From Domibacillus sp. DTU_2020_1001157_1_SI_ALB_TIR_016 (GTDB taxonomy: Bacteria > Bacillota > Bacilli > Bacillales > Domibacillaceae): a stretch of DNA of 64,000 nt. A program made the translations under genes and the position numbers. Below are positions 17,372 through 25,823 of the stretch, piece by piece (position 1 is the first letter of the stretch; each line of letters begins with the position of its first letter). Below the pieces are notes generated by a model that was not told the DNA's origin, ran no database searches, and worked only from the letters and a program-made list of their open reading frames with translations. Location: the NCBI RefSeq assembly GCF_032341995.1, contig NZ_CP135439.1, positions 1,736,001-1,800,000 on the forward strand, given 5' to 3'.

Positions 17372-18136
17372 ATGAGTTATTTTTCAGAACTAAAAAGCAA
17401 AAAAGTAGTGATTGTCGGCGGAAGCAAGGGAATTGGCAAAGATATGGCCCTTGCCTTCGCTGAGTTAGGATCAGACGTTATCATTACTGGCAGAAACGAA
17501 CAGGATCTTCAAGAAGCAGCAGCGAAACTGCAACAGCACAATCCTCAATGTTCGTATTTAACAGCTGATATCCAGGATGTCCAGCAAATTTATGAAATGA
17601 TCGATCATGCTCATGAACGTCTCGGCCGGATTGATGTGCTGGTGAATAATGCAGGCATTAATATTGCGAAGCCGTCTTTAGAAGTGACAGAAGAAGACTG
17701 GGACCGGGTGCTCGATACGAACTTAAAAGGAACGTTTTTTTGTACCCAGCGGGCCGGCAAATATATGATTGAGCAGGGACATGCCGGTAAAATCATTAAT
17801 ATTGTGTCCCAGATGGCATTCGTTGGTTACATCAAACGTGCAGCCTACTGCTCCAGCAAAGGCGGAGCGGTGCAGCTGACAAAAGCTTTGGCTGTTGAAT
17901 GGGCTCCCCATCAGATAAAAGTGAATGCGGTAGCCCCGACATTTATTGAGACGGATTTCACCAAAGCGATGTTTGAGGATCCAGACTTTCATCAGGATGT
18001 ATTGAATCGGATACCACTTGGTTCATTAGCCAAGCCAAATGATGTGACAGGGGCGGTTCTATTCCTGGCTTCGGATATGGCGAATTTTATTACAGGGGAA
18101 ACCATTCGGGTAGACGGCGGCTGGACAGCAATATAA
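17372..18136 (+). CDS. Short-chain dehydrogenase/reductase
   Basis: 254 residues, classical SDR. The cofactor motif is GGSKGIGKDMA (TGxxxGxG type), the structural motif LVNNAGINIA, the catalytic Ser in NIVSQMAF, and Tyr/Lys in AYCSSKGG. The end GETIRVDGGW is typical. It resembles gluconate/sugar-alcohol oxidoreductases. It is preceded by AGGAGG and followed by a very strong terminator, closing the unit that begins at the racemase gene. Confidence 0.88.
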   Translation: MSYFSELKSKKVVIVGGSKGIGKDMALAFAELGSDVIITGRNEQDLQEAAAKLQQHNPQCSYLTADIQDVQQIYEMIDHAHERLGRIDVLVNNAGINIAKPSLEVTEEDWDRVLDTNLKGTFFCTQRAGKYMIEQGHAGKIINIVSQMAFVGYIKRAAYCSSKGGAVQLTKALAVEWAPHQIKVNAVAPTFIETDFTKAMFEDPDFHQDVLNRIPLGSLAKPNDVTGAVLFLASDMANFITGETIRVDGGWTAI

Positions 18137-18184
18137 GTATAATAGACTTGTACGATTATAATTAATAGTCTCGATATTTCGGGT

Positions 18185-18244
18185 GCCTCCTTGGTTTATA
18201 GAATAAGAATGTTTTCTTATTCTATAAACCAAGGAGGCTTTTTT
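18185..18244 (+). terminator. Exceptionally long perfect terminator hairpin
   Basis: A perfect 24-bp stem (18185-18208 with 18215-18238), 6-nt loop ATGTTT, then six T. The length and perfection are unusual for a bacterial terminator. Confidence 0.92.
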
Positions 18245-18269
18245 GTCACAATAAGAAGGAGGCCCTTTT

Positions 18270-19320
18270 ATGAAAGCTGTTGTCGCGACTCAATTCGGAG
18301 CTCCAGACGTATTAACCTATACCGACATTGACCAGCCTCAGGCGGGTCCCGGTCAAGTGCTCATCAAAGTGGAAGCCTACAGTGTGAACTTCAGTGATAT
18401 TAAAACACGGCGGGGATCCAAAGGAAATGGGAAGGTCCCTTACGTGCCAGGAATTGATGCAGCAGGAGTCATTACAGAAGTAGGCGAGAACGTACACGGT
18501 CTTACCGTTGGGCAAAGAGTAATAGCCTTTCCCAAAGGCGGAGCTTATGCTGAGTACGCGGTGGCGCCTGCAAATCTTACCTTCCCTATTTCAGAAAAAA
18601 TTGATTTTTTGACGGCCGCAGCGGCACCCATTGCTTCGTTTACGGCTTACCAGCTTTTGGCGGACGTTGCACGCATTCAGGCAGGGGAAACCGTCTTGGT
18701 TCATGCAGCCAGCGGAGGTGTAGGGACAACGGCCATTCAATTTGCAAAGCTGCTAGGTGCCGGCAAAGTGATCGGTACTGTAAGCAGAGATGAAAAAGCA
18801 GCCGTTGTTTTAGAAGCTGGAGCGGATCATGTTATTAATAGATCGGCAGAAGACTTTGCCAAAAAAACACTTGAATACACAAACGGTATTGGCGTCAATA
18901 TTATTTTAGACTCTATTGCAGCGGAAGTGACCGAGAAAAGCCTGGACTTGCCTGGCGATGTTCGGAAGAATTGCACACTTTGGCAATGCCGGGGGAAAAA
19001 GCGGGTTGATTCAAACGAAAGACCTTCATGCAAGCTGCCGGTCTATACGCGGCTTCAGCTTTGGGACTGTAAGAAAGCACAAGCCGGAACTTGTACAGCC
19101 TGTTGCGTCACAAATTATTCGTTATCTGGAAGAAAAGCGTTTAAACATGATGGTTGGCCATACATATAAACTGGCTGATGCAGCCAAAAGCCATACGTTA
19201 ATCGAAAAAAGAAAAAGTAAAGGCAAAATTGATTTAATTCCTCCTTATTCTGAATTAAATCAATCCCTGCAGCTGCAACAGTTTTCAAGGTTTAAGAAAA
19301 TTAATAAAAAAGAGATTTAA
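18270..19320 (+). pseudogene. Quinone oxidoreductase-like MDR enzyme, frameshifted
   Basis: The N-terminal GroES-like part (MKAVVATQFGAPDVLTYTDI) and the Rossmann loop HAASGGVGTTAIQFAK are intact for about 225 residues. One extra T near 18947 then moves the true continuation (CLAMFGRIAHFGNAGGKSG) into another frame, which stays open through KGKIDLIP, the family C-terminus, and runs on to a stop at 19320. The zero-frame product ends at 19169 with an unrelated tail. This is a single-base lesion, either a recent inactivation or a sequencing slip. AAGGAGG precedes the ATG. Confidence 0.8.
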
Positions 19321-19413
19321 AGAAACAGTGAACCGGCAAGATTTGAAAAACAATCAAATAAGCTATGCTTTTATGTTCCAATCATAGAAGAGAAGAATGG
19401 GAGAGATCCAAAG

Positions 19414-19585
19414 ATGACGAACCTTAAACAAGCTGCACTACAATGTATGGAGAAAAAAAGGGGGAAATCGAAATTCAATTTTAAGTTACCGTACAAAATA
19501 TGAATGATTTAAGTTTAGCTTATTCTCCGGGCGTTGCAGAACCTTGTTTGGAAATCAAAAAGGAATCAATAAGATACTATTTTTA
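19414..19585 (+). pseudogene. Malic enzyme N-terminal relic
   Basis: After GGGAGAG, ATG 19414 reads MTNLKQAALQCMEKKRGK. A shifted frame then gives VQNMNDLSLAYSPGVAEPCL followed by EIKKES, the N-terminal hallmark of NAD-malic enzymes (DLSLAYSPGVAEPC). A TAA interrupts between the parts, and the ~340 C-terminal residues are missing. Confidence 0.8.
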
Positions 19586-19754
19586 CAATGAATTATTAAA
19601 TTTTTCTATACCTTCTATGTTAACCGCGAGATTACGGTCAGTCTGGATAGTAGAAATAAAAATTTTCTATCCTAATGTATCAAAATATCGTATTTTCTTA
19701 ATGAAAATACCTCACGTATACTAAGTTATATAAACTGAGTAGGAGGTTTTGTGG

Positions 19755-20000
19755 ATGTCTTTAACGTTAGCTCATGCAGTAGTGGAAATTAATGAAATAG
19801 CATCAAAGTTTAAATCAAGTATCGTTATTAAAACAGATGAAAAAATGATAGATGCGAAGAGTATGCTGGGTTTGTCATACTCAATCCTACACTCAAAAGA
19901 GTTTCATCTTGAGATTCATGGTCCAGATGAAGAAGAAGCAAAAAAAGAGATGATGATAATATTTTGGAAATACAATCTACCGATTGGAATAAACGAATAA
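19755..20000 (+). CDS. Short HPr-like protein lacking the His15 loop
   Basis: 81 residues, MSLTLAHAVVEINEIASKF onward. The core aligns with HPr from helix 1: ASKF, then AKSMLGLSYSIL with the Ser46 equivalent, and LEIHGPDEEEAKKEM for the last strand and helix. Relative to HPr it lacks strand 1 and the GIHARP active-site loop; the His at residue 7 is two positions out of register. It therefore cannot carry PTS phosphate at the usual site but could be a target of HPr kinase or bind CcpA-like partners. AGGAGG (19741-19746) fixes ATG 19755. It is paralogous to the damaged copy at 9501. Confidence 0.75.
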   Translation: MSLTLAHAVVEINEIASKFKSSIVIKTDEKMIDAKSMLGLSYSILHSKEFHLEIHGPDEEEAKKEMMIIFWKYNLPIGINE

Positions 20001-20040
20001 ACGGGAGGCATTTAAAGCCACCGTTTATTCGTTTAATTTG
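19992..20040 (+). terminator. Terminator overlapping the stop codon of the HPr-like gene
   Basis: AACGAATAAACGG (19992-20004) and CCGTTTATTCGTT (20021-20033) form a perfect 13-bp stem that includes the TAA stop, followed by a T-rich tract. Confidence 0.8.
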
Positions 20041-20233
20041 CTTTTTTTATTTCCTTTAGTTGTCATAATAAGATAGCAGGCAGTTGTTTTATTTACTTTC
20101 CGAGCGAGAGATCCCGCGATTCTTTAAGAGTGAGATAGTTCTTAAGAGCCTTGAATGAACAGGCTTAAAGGTTATTCTTATTGTTTCTCTTGTGAATGGA
20201 GCAGAAATTTTTATTGCTAGTTTTCGACTGTTT

Positions 20234-20247
20234 TGTAACCGTTTACA
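20234..20247. promoter_or_regulatory. Perfect cre (CcpA) box
   Basis: TGTAACCGTTTACA fits the cre consensus at all positions. It stands in the otherwise gene-free 20001-20479 stretch, about 230 nt before the yyaC-like gene; which transcript it controls is unclear. Confidence 0.6.
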
Positions 20248-20479
20248 TAAAAAATCTGATTGATGCAGCATGCGCTCCTGTATATTTATGATGGGATTTA
20301 TCTCCGGGTGCTATGTCCATTAGTTCCTGTGAAGACATTTGGTAAATCTATAGCAGGATCTTTTTTACGAAAACGAATAAAATAAAAGTAACTGGGCTGG
20401 TATTAGTAAATCAAGTATACATTTTTATAAATAAGATAAATATAAAGGAAATTAGAGGTGGATGTATGGGGGGAATTGC

Positions 20480-21088
20480 ATGTATTTTTTCTGGGGAGGA
20501 AGAAAAGGGAAAAAAGCAAAAGAGATGAAATTTGTAATAGCTGACGAGGAAAGGCTAGGCATCATTACAGATACTGAACTAAGGGATATTATCCATTCAA
20601 CAGAGAAAGACGTCATTTTTCTATGTATTGGATCGGATCGTTATATTGTTGACTCTCTTGGTCCGTTGGTTGGAACCATGCTTCAAGAAAATAAAAGCTT
20701 TTCCTATCATGTGTACGGAACACTTGATTGTCCAGTACATGCACTCAATCTGGAAAAGAATTCAAAAGAAATAAACCAACAGTTTCCCAACTCTCTTCTT
20801 ATCGCGGTAGATGCATGTATCGGTGAAAAAAAGGATGTAGGCAAGGTAATTATAGAAAAAGGGCCACTATTTCCCGGAAAGGCAATGAATAAGCAGCTTG
20901 TTGAAGTAGGAGACTATCATATTAAAGCTGTAGTGAGTCATATAGACAAAAGAGACCCTAACCACTTTTTTGAAAGTCTACGATTGCACACAGTTATGAC
21001 TATGGTACAAAAAGTGTCTTCATTAATTATAAGTTGTACAACTCAACAGAAAGAAAAAATTAACCCCGATAAGGAGCATTCATCATAA
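20480..21088 (+). CDS. yyaC: YyaC-family sporulation protein (DUF1256)
   Basis: About 203 residues. The core FLCIGSDRYIVDSLGPLVG and HVYGTLDCPVHALNL is diagnostic of the YyaC family, whose fold resembles germination protease GPR, followed by LLIAVDACIG and KAVVSHIDKRDP. The usual Ser/Thr-Gly-Asp after CIGTDR is here YIV, a deviation. The start is ambiguous: ATG 20480 has GGGGGGAA 5 nt upstream, while ATG 20462 overlaps its only candidate site. A basic extension (GGRKGKKAKEMK) precedes the domain. YyaC proteins occur only in spore formers. Confidence 0.78.
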   Translation: MYFFWGGRKGKKAKEMKFVIADEERLGIITDTELRDIIHSTEKDVIFLCIGSDRYIVDSLGPLVGTMLQENKSFSYHVYGTLDCPVHALNLEKNSKEINQQFPNSLLIAVDACIGEKKDVGKVIIEKGPLFPGKAMNKQLVEVGDYHIKAVVSHIDKRDPNHFFESLRLHTVMTMVQKVSSLIISCTTQQKEKINPDKEHSS

Positions 21089-21477
21089 AATACAAAGGAT
21101 TATAAGAAGTATTGCACTTTTTTCATTATGTTTGAAACATTCTATCTTGGTGAGCTGGGGATCCATATAATAGCAATCGTAGATTAACCTTGCGAAAATT
21201 ATATTTACTATTATAACTATATCCGTATCCCAACCAAATTAGACAATCAGCTGTCGATTGCATACACACCACCGTTGTTCATGTAGCTAATAGTCGTAAA
21301 GCTATGTCTAAACTTATGTGGTGACGATCCTGACTAGACCAGCAGGATGAGTGAAAAATGATTAAGACCTTTTCCTTCTTGTTAGGAGAATAGAGTATAA
21401 GATTTTAATAACCATCACAACCATTTTGCCTGCAAAGGCTAGTGATTATGATGGTTTAATCCATTTCTACTTCTTGA
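21089..21477. other. Intergenic stretch with a probable convergent terminator
   Basis: No gene is seen. AACCATCA (21410-21417) and TGATGGTT (21449-21456) form an 8-bp stem at the end of the minus-strand kinase gene, with a short T-rich run on the minus strand. Confidence 0.4.
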
Positions 21478-22773
21478 TTATCTTTTTAAAAAAGTTAAGT
21501 CTTTTAAATGTTCAGTTGCTTTAATAAGAAAATCGGATGCGCCAAAACTGCCTGACTTTAACACAATGAGCATATCTCGGCCAAAGGCAAGTCCAGAAGG
21601 GACACCAGTCGCAATCTCTTCAAGAATAAAATTTCCTTTAATACCTAACTTTCTGCTTATCGTACCGGATGTATCGCCTCCTGCAACAACAAGCCTTTTT
21701 AAATTAACGGCATCTACAGCCTGCAATGTAATATCGGCTAAGAGAGAAGAAACCATTTTGCTGATAGTTAGAGGTTCAATGTTTTCCAGATGTCCCATTT
21801 CTTTTGTTTGCTGAACAATTTCAGGGTTATTGTCAGCCATTAAAAGGACATCTTCTCCACTTTTCAACTTTTCAATGGTTTGTTGCAATGCGCTGTCCAA
21901 TTCCTCCTGGCGTTTTGCAGCAGAAAAAATAGTCCGGGAATCAATTACAATGGATGGACATCCATTCTTGATTAGCATAGCTGTTTGTTCGCGGGTTTGC
22001 GGTGTCAGACTTCCCGATACAATCAAGACACCATTCTTATCCTTTACGTTTAGCGTCTCTAGAGGGCTTTCCAGCTGTTCTGTCGGCAGGAATTTTGGAA
22101 GTTCTTCTCCAAGAGCAGAGCTTCCACACAACACTTTAATGTCTTTCACTGCTTCTGCGATAATGGTCAAATCATCTTGTGTTTCAGCGTCAATAATGCA
22201 GTAGTTAAAGTTCTCTTTTTGTTTCCCGATTTCATCCTTTAAAAATGCTGCTCCTTGTCTTACTGTTCCTAGTTGAATCGAGGTTACTTTCCTATTAGTC
22301 TGTTCTTGTAAAATGGAAACGAGGTTCGACTGGCGCATTGGATGAACGGGATCATTCGCAAATTCGGAATTTTCTAATCTGTTTCCATGTACTGTGTGGA
22401 TGCTGTTCACTGTTTTGCGTCCGTTTTTGGGAAAAGCGAGTACTATAACGGCAAATTCTTCATTAAGTGCATCAAGCATCGCATCAAATTCCTTGCCGAT
22501 ATTGCCGCGGAAAACGGAACAAGTTTTATTGAAAAAACGCGTACACGGCAACTTTTTCAATGCTTTAGTAGCTGCGTATACTTTTTGGTAGCTGAGATTA
22601 GGTGCATCCAGCCGGCTGTCCGTATCAACAATTACTACATTGGCATCTTTTTTTAATTCCATTTCTTCATTAAAAGCGATAACCTTTACAGTCCAGTTGT
22701 TTTTACTAAACATAATACCAATATCATTTGCACCGGTTGTATCGTCGGCTACAACCCCAATAATGTTGTTCAT
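21478..22773 (-). CDS. Four-carbon acid sugar kinase family protein (DtnK/OtnK-like, DUF1537)
   Basis: 431 residues. The N-terminal acidic site GVVADDTTGANDIGI and Asp-rich VIVDTDSR, and the C-terminal nucleotide motif VAGGDTSGTISRKL with GVPSGLAFG, define the family that phosphorylates D-threonate, L-threonate, D-erythronate or 3-oxo-tetronates at C4. It lies downstream of a class II aldolase and the second tartrate dehydrogenase on the same strand, the partners seen in tetronate pathways (kinase, dehydrogenase, aldolase/decarboxylase giving a triose phosphate). The exact sugar acid cannot be read from sequence. Confidence 0.87.
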   Translation of the reverse strand: MNNIIGVVADDTTGANDIGIMFSKNNWTVKVIAFNEEMELKKDANVVIVDTDSRLDAPNLSYQKVYAATKALKKLPCTRFFNKTCSVFRGNIGKEFDAMLDALNEEFAVIVLAFPKNGRKTVNSIHTVHGNRLENSEFANDPVHPMRQSNLVSILQEQTNRKVTSIQLGTVRQGAAFLKDEIGKQKENFNYCIIDAETQDDLTIIAEAVKDIKVLCGSSALGEELPKFLPTEQLESPLETLNVKDKNGVLIVSGSLTPQTREQTAMLIKNGCPSIVIDSRTIFSAAKRQEELDSALQQTIEKLKSGEDVLLMADNNPEIVQQTKEMGHLENIEPLTISKMVSSLLADITLQAVDAVNLKRLVVAGGDTSGTISRKLGIKGNFILEEIATGVPSGLAFGRDMLIVLKSGSFGASDFLIKATEHLKDLTFLKR

Positions 22774-23155
22774 ATATATTCCCTCTTTCCCGCTATAGGT
22801 TTACTGGATGAAATTTTTCAACTAAACTCTTAATACTTATTTCGCCACCTGTTAAAAGAGGAATAAACAATTGAAAGTCATTCAGTGACCGGATCATTAA
22901 TAATTTTACGATTACAATCTCACCTCAATTGTCCGATAACTCGTTCATTTTTCTCTGTATTAAAACACCATGTATATAAATTTTTTCAGCTAATAAGCTT
23001 TCAAAGCTTTTATATTCATTTCTGTATAAACAGTTATCTTCTCTTTTGGGCTATCTTCTGAATGGGGCGGATGTTATTGGGCCTTCTGCCAAAGTAATAG
23101 TGACGCCAATTCTTTCTCTGTTCAACCATCCGTTTTAACACTGTGTCATCGATAT
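22774..23155. other. 382-nt gap between aldolase and kinase genes
   Basis: The minus strand holds a short open frame (stop about 23039) containing QRKNWRHYYFGRRP, with no ribosome site and no recognised family. No promoter or terminator is obvious. The gap suggests that a gene has been lost from within this operon. Confidence 0.3.
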
Positions 23156-23809
23156 TTATAAGGCACTATTGATTTTTTTACGCGGCTTGTAACGAGAATC
23201 ATCCAGGAAGCTGGTCACTACTTGATCCGGAATCAAGGTTAGTTTCACTCCCGCTTCTTTTGCTTTTAATATCATGCGGCAGGCCATCTCCAAGGTTTCT
23301 AACCGCATCAGTGCATCATCAATTGTGTCGTCAAAAACAACAACTCCATGGTTCCGCATCATAATGATATTAGCGGACAGTGCCTGTTCTGCTATGGCCT
23401 GGCCCAGCTCGACTGTACCAGGGTGAAAATAATCGGCATACGCAATATGTTCTAAGTAATACATCGTTTCAATAAACAGCTCTGAATGAATTTTTTCATT
23501 GCTGCAGGCAAAAAGGGTTGTATAAAAAGGAGAAGAGTGCAGAATGACCTGGGCATCTGGCCGGTTCGCATAAATACCGGAATGCATAGGCGTTTCTTTC
23601 GAAGCTTTTCGCGCTCCTAATTTTTCACCTGTTTGGATATTCCATTGAACAAAATCATCTTCCGTCAATTGGGCCATTTTAGTGCCTGAAGCTGTGATCA
23701 ACATGTGCTCGTTATCCAAACGCATGCTCAGATTACCGGAAGTTCCCCAAGCTAGCTGATGATTTATTAAATACTTTCCTGCTTGAATCAGTTCATTTTT
23801 TGGATTCAT
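23156..23809 (-). CDS. Class II aldolase/adducin-family protein (OtnC-like)
   Basis: 217 residues. WGTSGNLSMR and ITASGTKMAQL form the phosphate site, ETPMHSGIY contains the catalytic Glu region, and MRNHGVVVF contains the third zinc His. The first zinc motif, usually HxH (HTHSP), reads LHSSPF, so one His ligand is Ser. Family members split fuculose-phosphate or decarboxylate 3-oxo-tetronate 4-phosphate; activity may be altered here. AAGGAG is 6-7 nt before the ATG. It lies between ttuC copy B and the acid-sugar kinase. Confidence 0.82.
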   Translation of the reverse strand: MNPKNELIQAGKYLINHQLAWGTSGNLSMRLDNEHMLITASGTKMAQLTEDDFVQWNIQTGEKLGARKASKETPMHSGIYANRPDAQVILHSSPFYTTLFACSNEKIHSELFIETMYYLEHIAYADYFHPGTVELGQAIAEQALSANIIMMRNHGVVVFDDTIDDALMRLETLEMACRMILKAKEAGVKLTLIPDQVVTSFLDDSRYKPRKKINSAL

Positions 23810-23827
23810 AAATAAACTCCTTATATA

Positions 23828-24067
23828 TTAAATATCTTTGTGAATTGCTGAATTCTCCTGGATATTTATGTGAGTTTTATGGATTCTTATTTCCTGCTGT
23901 ACAGCTATATCCCATCCCGTCAAGTTATCAAATTCCGTTTGTAAATAATTTAGAGTAGAAGAGGGCCTGATTCTATTTGGGGATTGAGCATTGCTGTTTA
24001 GTCCCCAAACGGTTTTGGAAATGACCATATTTTTTGCAGCTTTAATGACTTCTTTTTTTAGAACCAT
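23828..24067 (-). pseudogene. Relic of a second class II aldolase N-terminus
   Basis: A 79-codon frame begins KKEVIKAAKNMV...KTVWG and continues with RPSSTLNYLQTEFDNLTGWD, tracking the aldolase N-terminus (WGTSGNLS, ITASGT, LTEDDFV) but with the glycine-rich phosphate site destroyed. It stops where the catalytic region should begin. It lies directly upstream of the intact gene, so a tandem copy has decayed. Confidence 0.5.
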
Positions 24068-24084
24068 GAAAATCCCGCATTTTT

Positions 24085-24133
24085 AAAAAATCCCGGATTT
24101 TACAATAGATAGGCACTATTGTAAAATCCGGGA
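24085..24133 (-). terminator. Terminator of tartrate dehydrogenase copy B
   Basis: A perfect 18-bp stem (24091-24108 with 24116-24133), 7-nt loop ATAGGCA, followed on the minus strand by six T (A-run 24085-24090). Its CCCGGA base is shared with the terminator of copy A. Confidence 0.9.
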
Positions 24134-24144
24134 CAAGTAATGCC

Positions 24145-25224
24145 TTAACTCAAAACAGACTGATTAATCCGCTCTGAGATCGCATCTGCAAAGCCAGATG
24201 TTGATGCGCTGCCGCCCAGGTCTTTTGTTTTCACGCCGTCTTCAAGTGACTGATACAAGCCTTGCTCTACAAGCTGGCCCATCTCCTTCAGCTTTGGATC
24301 GTTATGGCGTTCTGCCAGCCAGTCCATCAGCATGACCGTAGAAAGCATCATGCCCGTTGGATTGCCGATATTTAAGCCGGCAATATCCGGTGCAGAACCG
24401 TGCGCCGCCTGCGCCATCGCAAGGTTATCATTTGAATTAATGGATGGAGCCAGGCCCAGGCTGCCCACAAGTTCACCGGCAAGGTCAGAAAGAATATCCC
24501 CATACATATTTTCCGTCACAATCACGTCAAAGTCTCTGGCACGGCGTACCAAATGGGCCGCCATGGCGTCAATATGGTAATCGTCTACCGTTACTTCAGG
24601 ATACTGCTCCGCTACTTCCCGGCAAACTTTTAAAAACAAGCCGGTACTCAAACGAAGCACATTTGCTTTATGGACAATGGTTACTTTCTTGCGGCGCTGC
24701 ATGGCCATTTTAAACGCTGCATGGGCAATACGTTCCGCCGCTTTTCGGGTAAAGACGCCGGATGTCACGACTACGTCTTCGGTAATCTGCCATTCACCAT
24801 GTCCGCTGTACATATTGCGGTCTGCATAAAAGCCTTCTGTATTTTCACGGTAGATCACTAGATCTGCTTCACCGACAACACTTTTAATGCCGGGCATTGT
24901 TTTGGCTGGACGGATATTGGCATACAAATCAAGGGAGTGGCGCAGGGCACCGCTTGGGTTCAGCTTAATCTTATGCTCAGGAGGATAAGCAGCTGAATCA
25001 TGAGGGCCGAGAATCCAGCCATGTGTATTTTTTAACGTTTCTGTTGTGATCTCCGGAAGAGGGTCGTTATGATGCTTGATTCCTTCCCACCCCATTGGCA
25101 GGTCAACCCAGTCAATGTCAACGCCCGTTTTGCGGGCGGCTGTTTTGAAAACCTCTACTGTAGCGCTTACAATTTCAGGTCCAATGCCGTCTCCAGCGAG
25201 TACTCCTAGACGATAAATAGTCAT
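24145..25224 (-). CDS. ttuC: Tartrate dehydrogenase/decarboxylase, copy B (YcsA/TtuC family)
   Basis: 359 residues. It is identical to copy A (11538-12617) over the whole interior and differs at V3I, I6L, N10A, H31R, M33T and four positions in the last nine residues (ERINQSVLS against KRINQVVVN). Catalytic loops RENTEGFYADR and ENMYGDILSDL and the NAD site HGSAPDIAG are the same. Promoter regions and terminators differ, so the copies may be controlled separately. A LysR-type half-site lies about 90 nt upstream. It probably feeds the aldolase and kinase genes downstream. Confidence 0.88.
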   Translation of the reverse strand: MTIYRLGVLAGDGIGPEIVSATVEVFKTAARKTGVDIDWVDLPMGWEGIKHHNDPLPEITTETLKNTHGWILGPHDSAAYPPEHKIKLNPSGALRHSLDLYANIRPAKTMPGIKSVVGEADLVIYRENTEGFYADRNMYSGHGEWQITEDVVVTSGVFTRKAAERIAHAAFKMAMQRRKKVTIVHKANVLRLSTGLFLKVCREVAEQYPEVTVDDYHIDAMAAHLVRRARDFDVIVTENMYGDILSDLAGELVGSLGLAPSINSNDNLAMAQAAHGSAPDIAGLNIGNPTGMMLSTVMLMDWLAERHNDPKLKEMGQLVEQGLYQSLEDGVKTKDLGGSASTSGFADAISERINQSVLS

Positions 25225-25310
25225 TTCAATAACTTCCTCTCTTGAATAAAGTAGATGCTAAGTTCCGTAAAGCAGTAGTGAACTTTCTATATCTAATGTA
25301 AAGGATTTAA

Positions 25311-25329
25311 AGAAATAAATAAAATATTG
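25311..25329. promoter_or_regulatory. Possible LysR half-site upstream of copy B
   Basis: The minus strand reads CAATATTTTATTTATTTCT, one base different from ATATTTTATTAATTTCT in the palindrome beside the LysR gene. Confidence 0.4.
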
Positions 25330-25823
25330 TTTTTTGATATTAAACGATTCAATTTTTCAATATCTAAAACTTTATATAAATCCTTCATTTTATGGTTATT
25401 TCAGGAACTTTGAAGGTTGTTAAACTTACGATTAGTTTAAAGATAACAAGGGGATTATTGAATACTTTCATAAGAAACAGCAGCGAATTGGAAAGAAAGT
25501 AGATAAGGAATTAATAATTTCTATAGGTTTAGATTAGGATTCCCTATTTTATTTATTCCTTAACTTGTACTAAAGTAATAGCCAGAAAGAAGTTATCTGC
25601 AGGATGAAAGTGAAGAATAAATACGAAAGGAAAAAAAGGCGGAGAGGGAGGCTATTCAAAATTTAAATATTGGGTTGTAAATGATCGTTAATTTCAATGA
25701 AGAGAATTCATGAATTCCCTTCATTTGAGAAATCAGTAAGCACTGTATTTGATTTTTTTTGAAAGCGTTATCTTAAAGCTGGAAGAAGGAAGTCGTCTTT
25801 AGGCAGTGAAAGGAGAGAGAAAA
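25330..25823. other. Long AT-rich divergent region with a cre box
   Basis: No gene is seen. TTAATAATTTCTATAG near 25510 resembles the LysR palindrome's right arm. TGAAAGCGTTATCT (25760-25773) matches the cre consensus except for the last base and lies 50 nt before the RraA-like gene. Confidence 0.5.
25760..25773. promoter_or_regulatory. cre (CcpA) box before the RraA-like gene
   Basis: TGAAAGCGTTATCT has 13 of 14 consensus positions. CcpA with HPr- or Crh-Ser-P would repress the aldolase gene when preferred sugars are present. Confidence 0.65.

Noticed and set aside
23039..23155. Short minus-strand frame containing QRKNWRHYYFGRRP after the aldolase gene
   Set aside because: No ribosome site, no family and only about 40 codons; kept as a note in the intergenic entry.
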